This document shows, one piece after another, positions 7,516 through 11,216 of a DNA stretch of 11,216 nt. The stretch spans positions 31,268 to 42,483 of the forward strand of contig DFIR01000103.1 in the NCBI GenBank assembly GCA_002372815.1, in the 5' to 3' direction. Numbering within the stretch: the stretch's first letter is position 1; every line of letters starts with the position of its first letter. The position numbers and the translations under genes are program-made. The stretch comes from Lachnospiraceae bacterium UBA3692. GTDB taxonomy: Bacteria > Bacillota > Clostridia > Lachnospirales > Lachnospiraceae. The notes beneath the pieces were generated by a model. It was not told the origin of the DNA. It worked only from the letters and a program-made list of their open reading frames with translations, and searched no databases.

Positions 7516-8649
7516 TTATTCCGTGAGTGTCCGGCGGATGTTGTACGCGAAGCTGCGGATCCTCTCCCCGATCCCGGGAAGCGTCATGGCCTGCCCCGCG
7601 TTATTGGCCGTCTCCAGAATGGCAAAGCGGGGCGGCAGCCAGAAAGATTTATTCATATTCAGCGCCGCGATCAGCTGCTCCGCCACGATGTCCCCGCCGG
7701 AATAGCCCGAGACCACGACGGCGAAAAGGGCCTTGTCATAGAACCGCACCTGCCGGAACAGCGCCGTCAGGCGGTTGATGAAGGCGGTCAGATTGGCGGC
7801 CAGCGCGTCGTTGTAGTTGGCGCACAGCATCACCAGCGCATCCGCTTCCCGGACGGCCGGATACACCTCCTCGGCCATGATCCCGCCGTAGAAGCAGCTC
7901 CCCTGCTCCCCGAAGTGGAGGCAGGTGTGGTAGGGACAGCCGGCACAGTCGTAGAGCGTGCCGTTCTGCAGACTGAGAGTCCTTATCTCGAAGTCGTCCC
8001 GCAGGTACTCCTCTGCCTTATCCCATACCGCCAGCGTGTTGGACGTCCTGCGGATGGAGGCGTGCAGCACGAGGATCTTACGCTTCGTTTTCCTCTCCTC
8101 GCTGCAGAACGCGAAGAGCCGCTGCACCAGATCCGCCGCGCTGCGGCGGTAGGCGATCTCCTCGTCTGTGTCCAGGATCTGGGCAGTCACGAAGAAGTTG
8201 GACAGGGTCCCTGTCCCTTCTACCAGCGGTCTGCCTACAAATGCACATCCCGCCTGGTTCGCCGCGAAGACCAGCTCTCTCGAGACGGCCTTCGTGTAGA
8301 GCTCGCTCTCCCCGTCCGTGATCACCCCGCCGGCATAGCCGTCCAGAAGCGTCTGCTCCTCCCGGAGGAGCCGCAGCAGGCGCATGTATTCCAGGTTCAC
8401 GCCGGTCTTTCCGAGCGTGATCACGAACAGGACCGGATGGAAATGGACTGCCGGGTGTTCTCCGGCAGTTTGCGCTTCCCGGAAGTCGTTTTGTGCCTCC
8501 CGGAAGTAGTTCCCCGCCTCCTCCGCGGTCATGAGGAAGACGGGTTCCGTTCCCTCCAGAGCCTCCCGCAGCACCTCCGCAAGTCTTCCGCTTATATCCC
8601 CCGGCCCTTCCCGGGGGCACACCACCGGCAGCCGCTGTGGATCTCTCAT
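7516..8649 (-). CDS. Two-domain NAD(P)H-dependent FMN reductase-like flavoprotein
   Basis: 377 residues from ATG 8649. The C-terminal half (about 190-377) is a flavodoxin-like FMN reductase fold. It shows KILVLHASIRRTSNT at 191-205 as the phosphate-binding loop, the cysteine set C235, C238, C243 and C252 (CAGC and following) seen in iron-sulfur-flavoprotein relatives, and LCANYNDALAANLTAFINR at 275-293 in the place of the usual flavin/dimer segment. The N-terminal half (about 1-185) is not recognised; it contains ITLGKTGVNLEYMRLL at 77-92 and VGRPLVEGTGTLSNF at 138-152. Two ATGs, at 8655 and 8649, flank the stop of the upstream gene. GAAAGGA lies 8 bases before 8649 but only 2 before 8655, so 8649 is preferred. 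This gives a TGATG overlap and suggests translational coupling with the dehydrogenase-like gene. The electron acceptor is unknown. Whether the cysteines hold a cluster cannot be told; the spacing is C-x2-C-x4-C-x8-C. Confidence 0.85.
   Translation of the reverse strand: MRDPQRLPVVCPREGPGDISGRLAEVLREALEGTEPVFLMTAEEAGNYFREAQNDFREAQTAGEHPAVHFHPVLFVITLGKTGVNLEYMRLLRLLREEQTLLDGYAGGVITDGESELYTKAVSRELVFAANQAGCAFVGRPLVEGTGTLSNFFVTAQILDTDEEIAYRRSAADLVQRLFAFCSEERKTKRKILVLHASIRRTSNTLAVWDKAEEYLRDDFEIRTLSLQNGTLYDCAGCPYHTCLHFGEQGSCFYGGIMAEEVYPAVREADALVMLCANYNDALAANLTAFINRLTALFRQVRFYDKALFAVVVSGYSGGDIVAEQLIAALNMNKSFWLPPRFAILETANNAGQAMTLPGIGERIRSFAYNIRRTLTE
8471..8512 (-). repeat. 21-bp in-frame tandem duplication inside the flavoprotein gene
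   Basis: Two adjacent 21-base units, 8471-8491 and 8492-8512, match at 17 of 21 positions. They encode the consecutive heptads YFREAQN and DFREAQT (residues 48-61). The duplication keeps the frame and lengthens a predicted helix by two turns, in the unrecognised N-terminal half. Confidence 0.75.
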
Positions 8650-8664
8650 CAGCATATTCCTTTC
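8649..8664 (-). promoter_or_regulatory. Ribosome binding site and TGATG stop-start junction deciding the flavoprotein start
   Basis: On the minus strand GAAAGGA (8664-8658) is followed by ATGCTGATG. The stop TGA of the dehydrogenase-like gene (8651-8649) shares its last base with the ATG at 8649-8647. Spacing of 8 bases favours this ATG over the one at 8655, and the overlap points to coupled translation. Confidence 0.65.
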
Positions 8665-9974
8665 AGGACTTCCTCCGCTTCGCGGATCCGCGCGTAGAGC
8701 GGGTCCGGCAGCGGCAGGACTTCCGTCTCCAGGCCGTTCGGCGTATACCGGTTCTTCACGCCCATGAAGGCGCCGCCCAGGTAGACGGAGCCGCAGTGCC
8801 ATTCACCCCGGAGCATCAGGAGGATGGACAGTGCCCCGGAGGAGAAGGCCGGCGCGACGTAAGGCTTGAACCCCAGCGCCCGCATCTCCAGATTGGCGGT
8901 CACGACCTTCTGCGTCAGTTCCCGGGACAGGGCGTCGTCGTAGTGATCAATGGAGTCCGCGATCACCAGCTCCTGCCCGTGGGGTCCGAAGGACCGTCCC
9001 TCCGCCAGGAACTTCCCGAAGCGGGGATCCCTTTTCGCGTAATAGGCGGCCCTGGCATTCATGACGCCGAGCCCGAAGCCCTGGACCTGTTCGGGGCGGA
9101 CACCTTTCCAGTCGAGGGTGCCGTCCTCCGCCCGGTTGCTCTCGAGAAGGAATGTCTTCGCCAGCGGGTCCACCGGATCCGACACCTGGCAAAACATGCC
9201 TCGGAAGTCCTTTTCCCTCGCCATGCGGGCGTATATGCCGACGATCTTCCGGTTGTTTTCGAACTGGTACATCCGTACGTCTTTTACGCCGCTCCCCACC
9301 GGAGGGATCCCCTTGGAGGCGACGAAGACCACGACGTCCGCGTCAAAGAGCTGTTCCGCAGGGATGGCCCGAACCTCCGGAAGCCGGTCGTAGTCCCAGG
9401 GATAGGCGATCTGGTTCTGCTCGAAGGCCCATCTGGCGGTGATCTTGTCGTCCAGGTCGCAGATGCCGATCTCCGAGATGCAGTCGCCGCCCAGTAGGTG
9501 CAGTCCCGTCAGGAGGTTGGAGCCCACGTCGCCGATGGCGAGGATGTTCACACGCTTTTTGCCTGCCGGAAGAAACGCGGGGCCGGCGGCTCCGTCTCTG
9601 CCCTCCCGCAGCACCTGCTCCCAACCGGGCTGGCAGGCGTTCACAGCACGGAGGCTGCCCTGCCGGAGGAAGTCTTCGAGCATGGTTCTTTCTGCGGCAT
9701 TTTCGTCACTGTCCAGGATCGCCGCCTCCGGGGAGGCGTTCCTGCGGAGTTCTGCAGAGCTGAGCCAGGAGGCGTTTTCCTCTTTCTGAAAGAGCTGGTT
9801 GAGGTCATTCACAAGGAAGGAGGCGCGGCAGGTGCCGGGCTCACGGAAGAAAAGAAATGTAAGTCTTCCCGCCTTGCGAACCTCTCCGGGGTCCACTGGC
9901 AGAAAGTTCTCCGGAACTGTCTGTTCTGCCCTGACAAGACAGATCTCCTCTCCGATCCTGTAATACCTGAACAT
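8649..9974 (-). CDS. Lactate/malate dehydrogenase-like protein with N-terminal extension
   Basis: 441 residues. The part from about 140 onward follows the lactate/malate dehydrogenase plan: NAD-binding ILAIGDVGSN at 144-153, acidic Asp173 in ICDLDD, VVFVASKGIPP at 215-225 in the active-site-loop region, VSDPVD at 264-269 in place of the usual NPVD, a substrate-type Arg308 in MNARAAYY, and GPHG at 330-333 carrying the likely catalytic His332. Residues 1-139 form an extra domain that I do not recognise. The family normally has about 310-330 residues in total, so this is a long, diverged member, and the Arg-rich substrate loop of true LDH/MDH is not clearly present. Substrate is therefore unknown. 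Start ATG 9974 is chosen because GAGGAG (9987-9982) sits 7 bases before it; the earlier in-frame ATG at 9989 overlaps that site. It overlaps the next gene by TGATG and follows the nitroreductase gene by 43 bases. Confidence 0.85.
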   Translation of the reverse strand: MFRYYRIGEEICLVRAEQTVPENFLPVDPGEVRKAGRLTFLFFREPGTCRASFLVNDLNQLFQKEENASWLSSAELRRNASPEAAILDSDENAAERTMLEDFLRQGSLRAVNACQPGWEQVLREGRDGAAGPAFLPAGKKRVNILAIGDVGSNLLTGLHLLGGDCISEIGICDLDDKITARWAFEQNQIAYPWDYDRLPEVRAIPAEQLFDADVVVFVASKGIPPVGSGVKDVRMYQFENNRKIVGIYARMAREKDFRGMFCQVSDPVDPLAKTFLLESNRAEDGTLDWKGVRPEQVQGFGLGVMNARAAYYAKRDPRFGKFLAEGRSFGPHGQELVIADSIDHYDDALSRELTQKVVTANLEMRALGFKPYVAPAFSSGALSILLMLRGEWHCGSVYLGGAFMGVKNRYTPNGLETEVLPLPDPLYARIREAEEVLKGIC

Positions 9975-9987
9975 GCTGTCACTCCTC
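9974..9987 (-). promoter_or_regulatory. Ribosome binding site deciding the start of the dehydrogenase-like gene
   Basis: GAGGAG at 9987-9982, seven bases before ATG 9974, is the best Shine-Dalgarno match nearby. The longer reading from ATG 9989 would place this site inside the coding sequence, so the shorter protein is annotated. Confidence 0.7.
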
Positions 9988-10017
9988 ATGACTGTACGGC
10001 TGATGCCGGCTGTTTTC

Positions 10018-10545
10018 TCACTCCACCCAGACGACTCTTCCGCCTTTTCTCTCCGAGGCGGCCGGCGGGTCGCCGTCGATGTAGCCGACGCAGCAGTGCG
10101 CGACGCCTTCCCATTCGCCCTCGATGCCCAGGTCCTGCAGGAGCTTCTTGTACTCGGGCAGCTCGAATTCCTGTCTGGCGCGGTGGACCCACAGACTCCC
10201 CAGGCCCAGGGAATGCGCGGCCAGGAGCATATTCTCCATCACGGCGCTGCCGTCATAGACGCGGGTGATGACATTGGCGGCCGTCAGGACGACCAGGATC
10301 ACCGGGGCGCCGTAGAAGGGATCGAACCCCTCTCCATAGCCGTCGATCACACGCATGGTCTCCGCCATCCTGTCCCGCAGCGCTTTCTGCGTCACAGCAA
10401 GAATGACCGTCGCCTGCCGGTCCTTCCCGCTGGGGGCGTAGAGGCCGGCTTCGATGATCTGCTCAATGTCCTTATGGGCAGGCATGTCGGGTCTGAATTT
10501 CCGGATGCTCCTGCGCGTTTTGATTGCCTGAATGATCTCGTTCAT
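10018..10545 (-). CDS. Nitroreductase family protein (FMN-dependent NAD(P)H oxidoreductase)
   Basis: 175 residues, typical of the short nitroreductase families. Marks are the N-terminal TRRSIRKF at 10-17, which contacts the FMN phosphate, APSGKDRQ at 37-44 near the flavin, the central helix DGSAVMENMLLAAHSLGLGS at 98-117 and the C-terminal CCVGYIDGDPP at 151-161. Members use NAD(P)H to reduce nitro compounds, quinones or other acceptors; the physiological substrate cannot be told. The ATG at 10545 is preceded by only a weak purine run (GATGGGAATTGAGAT), so initiation may be modest. The gene follows the repeat-rich intergenic region and is probably the first gene of the cluster running down to folD. 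Confidence 0.92.
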   Translation of the reverse strand: MNEIIQAIKTRRSIRKFRPDMPAHKDIEQIIEAGLYAPSGKDRQATVILAVTQKALRDRMAETMRVIDGYGEGFDPFYGAPVILVVLTAANVITRVYDGSAVMENMLLAAHSLGLGSLWVHRARQEFELPEYKKLLQDLGIEGEWEGVAHCCVGYIDGDPPAASERKGGRVVWVE

Positions 10546-10568
10546 ATCTCAATTCCCATCCCCGTAAT

Positions 10569-10579
10569 ATCATATCATA
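10569..10579 (-). promoter_or_regulatory. Possible -10 region for the nitroreductase-led operon
   Basis: Two overlapping TATGAT-like hexamers occur on the minus strand at 10579-10574 and 10574-10569, about 25-30 bases before ATG 10545, in a short AT-rich patch of otherwise GC-rich DNA. At 17-base spacing the upstream bases (GAACCG or GTCCCC) do not resemble a -35 box and belong to the repeat element, so this is a weak call. Confidence 0.25.
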
Positions 10580-10582
10580 CAC

Positions 10583-10612
10583 TTTACGCAGGGGGACGGT
10601 TCTGTGCGTAAA
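10583..10612. repeat. Short hairpin carrying the GGGACGGTTCT core in its loop (copy A)
   Basis: TTTACGCA (10583-10590) and TGCGTAAA (10605-10612) are perfect 8-base inverted repeats around a 14-base loop containing GGGGACGGTTCT. The core is shared with the two copies further right, but here it lies in the loop and the stem sequence is different. Confidence 0.8.
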
Positions 10613-10631
10613 TTTTATACTCTCACAGCAA

Positions 10632-10680
10632 GGCCGCACAGGGGACGGTTCTCTGTGTGAGAACCCTCCCTTATGCGGCC
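10632..10680. repeat. Long interrupted hairpin (copy B of the repeat family)
   Basis: Outer arms GGCCGCA (10632-10638) and TGCGGCC (10674-10680) pair perfectly. After a 3x3 internal loop, 10642-10653 pairs with 10659-10670 at 11 of 12 positions around the pentaloop TGTGT. The left inner arm carries the GGGACGGTTCT core. This is the palindromic architecture expected of a REP-like unit. No T-run follows, so a rho-independent terminator is unlikely. Confidence 0.75.
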
Positions 10681-10725
10681 CTAAGCGGCGTAATTACTGG
10701 CTCACACAGAGAACCGTCCCCTGTG
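10637..10725. repeat. Perfect 25-bp inverted repeat pair (copies B and C), REP-like
   Basis: Bases 10637-10661 are the exact reverse complement of 10701-10725, 25 of 25, separated by 39 bases. Each copy holds the core GGGACGGTTCTCTGTG in opposite orientation. The arrangement resembles paired REP elements linked in some bacteria to REP-associated tyrosine transposases of the IS200/IS605 type. No such gene is in the window. The element fills most of the 237 bases between the cyclo-ligase and nitroreductase genes. Confidence 0.85.
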
Positions 10726-10782
10726 TGTGCAAACCACTGGTGTGAAGATGATTTCTTCTAATCCAAACTACTGCCGGACCAC

Positions 10783-11216
10783 TCAACTCCTCTCCACCAC
10801 CACGCCCGACTCCGTCACAACAACCGGAATCGGCATGTCCGTGGGCTCGGTCATCACTTTCGCCACTTCCTGCGCATCATAGGCCACCATGATAAGCCTG
10901 GTCTGCGGGCGGCAGGCCGGCATGAAGCGGTCATAATAGCCCGCGCCGTGTCCGCAGCGCCTGCCTTCCTTGTCAAAGGCGACGCAGGGCACAATGATCG
11001 CGTCCACAACGGCCGGCTCCAGGATCTCGGACCGCTCGCGGACCGGCTCCGGGATGTCGAATTTGCCGTTTCGCCAGGCGCTCCAGTCCTCCGGGACCGC
11101 TGCCAGCATGATCCCCTTGGGGCGGGAGATCGGGCAAGCCACCTTGAGGCCTCTCGCCTCCGCCCATTCGTTGAAAAGATCAACATTCGCTTCGTCCCAC
11201 ACGCCCCTGTAGGAAA
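10783..11216 (-). CDS. 5-formyltetrahydrofolate cyclo-ligase (methenyl-THF synthetase), C-terminal part; 5' end outside window
   Basis: ATP-dependent conversion of 5-formyl-THF (folinate) to 5,10-methenyl-THF. The frame is open from the right edge to the TGA at 10785-10783, giving about 144 residues; the family is usually about 180-200, so some 40-55 N-terminal residues are missing. The diagnostic motif is IIVPCVAFDKEGRRCGHGAGYYDRF, described here by position: it lies at about 11001-10927 and combines the Pro-x-x-Ala-Phe-Asp segment with the Gly-rich nucleotide loop ending in GYYDRF. In most relatives the loop reads GYGGGYYD; here it is GHGAGYYD. The GTG at 11202 is internal (the frame continues upstream as S-Y-R-G), not the start. 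It is separated from the next gene by the repeat cluster and may belong to a different transcription unit, although its product joins the same folate pool as FchA and FolD. Confidence 0.93.
   Translation of the reverse strand, partial: SYRGVWDEANVDLFNEWAEARGLKVACPISRPKGIMLAAVPEDWSAWRNGKFDIPEPVRERSEILEPAVVDAIIVPCVAFDKEGRRCGHGAGYYDRFMPACRPQTRLIMVAYDAQEVAKVMTEPTDMPIPVVVTESGVVVERS

Noticed and set aside
4323..7526. A 1067-codon open frame on the plus strand
   Set aside because: It lies antisense to the large multidomain gene and the dehydrogenase gene, has no recognisable domain and no good ribosome binding site. Long antisense frames are expected opposite GC-rich genes that avoid TTA, CTA and TCA codons.
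7516..8802. Extended flavoprotein starting at 8802
   Set aside because: The extra 51 residues would overlap the dehydrogenase-like gene by 154 bases and are Arg/Gly/Pro-rich shadow sequence; a ribosome binding site fits the ATG at 8649.
8649..9989. Dehydrogenase-like protein starting at 9989
   Set aside because: The GAGGAG site at 9987-9982 fits the start at 9974 and would be inside the coding region otherwise.
10632..10725. Intrinsic terminator between the cyclo-ligase and nitroreductase genes
   Set aside because: Strong stems are present, but no T-run follows them on either strand; a REP-like role fits better, though some effect on RNA ends remains possible.
10583..10725. CRISPR array
   Set aside because: Only three partial copies in mixed orientation, uneven spacing, and no cas gene in view.
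10783..11202. Cyclo-ligase starting at the GTG at 11202
   Set aside because: The frame continues upstream to the window edge with family-like residues, and the protein would lack part of the conserved fold; it is an edge truncation.

Overview
The window is a GC-rich stretch (about 60% by eye) in which every convincing gene lies on the minus strand, so it is transcribed from right to left. Strong purine-rich ribosome binding sites (GGGAGGA, AAAGGAG, GAGGAG), the FolD subtype and anaerobe-type flavoproteins suggest a Gram-positive anaerobe of the Clostridia, perhaps Lachnospiraceae or a relative. That placement is an inference; no rRNA or marker gene is present.

Layout in transcription order (high to low coordinates). 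(1) 11216-10783: the C-terminal part of a 5-formyltetrahydrofolate cyclo-ligase, whose N-terminus lies outside the window. (2) 10782-10546: a 237-base intergenic region holding a REP-like cluster of inverted repeats. The core GGGACGGTTCT occurs three times, and two copies form a perfect 25-base inverted repeat. (3) 10545-10018: a small nitroreductase-family flavoprotein. (4) 9974-8649: a lactate/malate dehydrogenase-like protein with an unusual N-terminal extension of about 140 residues. (5) 8649-7516: a two-domain FMN-reductase-like flavoprotein, overlapping the previous gene by a TGATG junction. (6) 7427-6468: a D-2-hydroxyacid dehydrogenase of the phosphoglycerate dehydrogenase type. (7) 6395-1584: a 1603-residue multidomain protein with an HD phosphohydrolase domain, a long helical-repeat region, a NadD-like nucleotidyltransferase domain, a probable GNAT-like domain and a phosphoribosyltransferase-like domain. 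(8) 1541-921: a formimidoyl-THF cyclodeaminase-family protein (FchA). (9) 833-1: FolD, cut by the left edge only a few residues from its expected end.

Genes 3 to 9 are co-directional with gaps of 42 to 88 bases or an overlap, so they may form one long operon. The theme is redox and cofactor chemistry (FMN proteins, NAD-dependent dehydrogenases, a nucleotide-handling multidomain protein) combined with tetrahydrofolate one-carbon interconversion. FchA and FolD act on consecutive steps (5-formimino-THF to 5,10-methenyl-THF to 5,10-methylene-THF and 10-formyl-THF), and the cyclo-ligase feeds 5-formyl-THF into the same methenyl-THF pool.

The most interesting object is the 1603-residue protein. 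It joins domain types that normally occur in separate proteins of NAD(P) or nucleotide metabolism on one chain with a HEAT-like scaffold. Its reaction cannot be read from the sequence. The second is the repeat cluster at 10583-10725, which can fold into two mutually exclusive structures.
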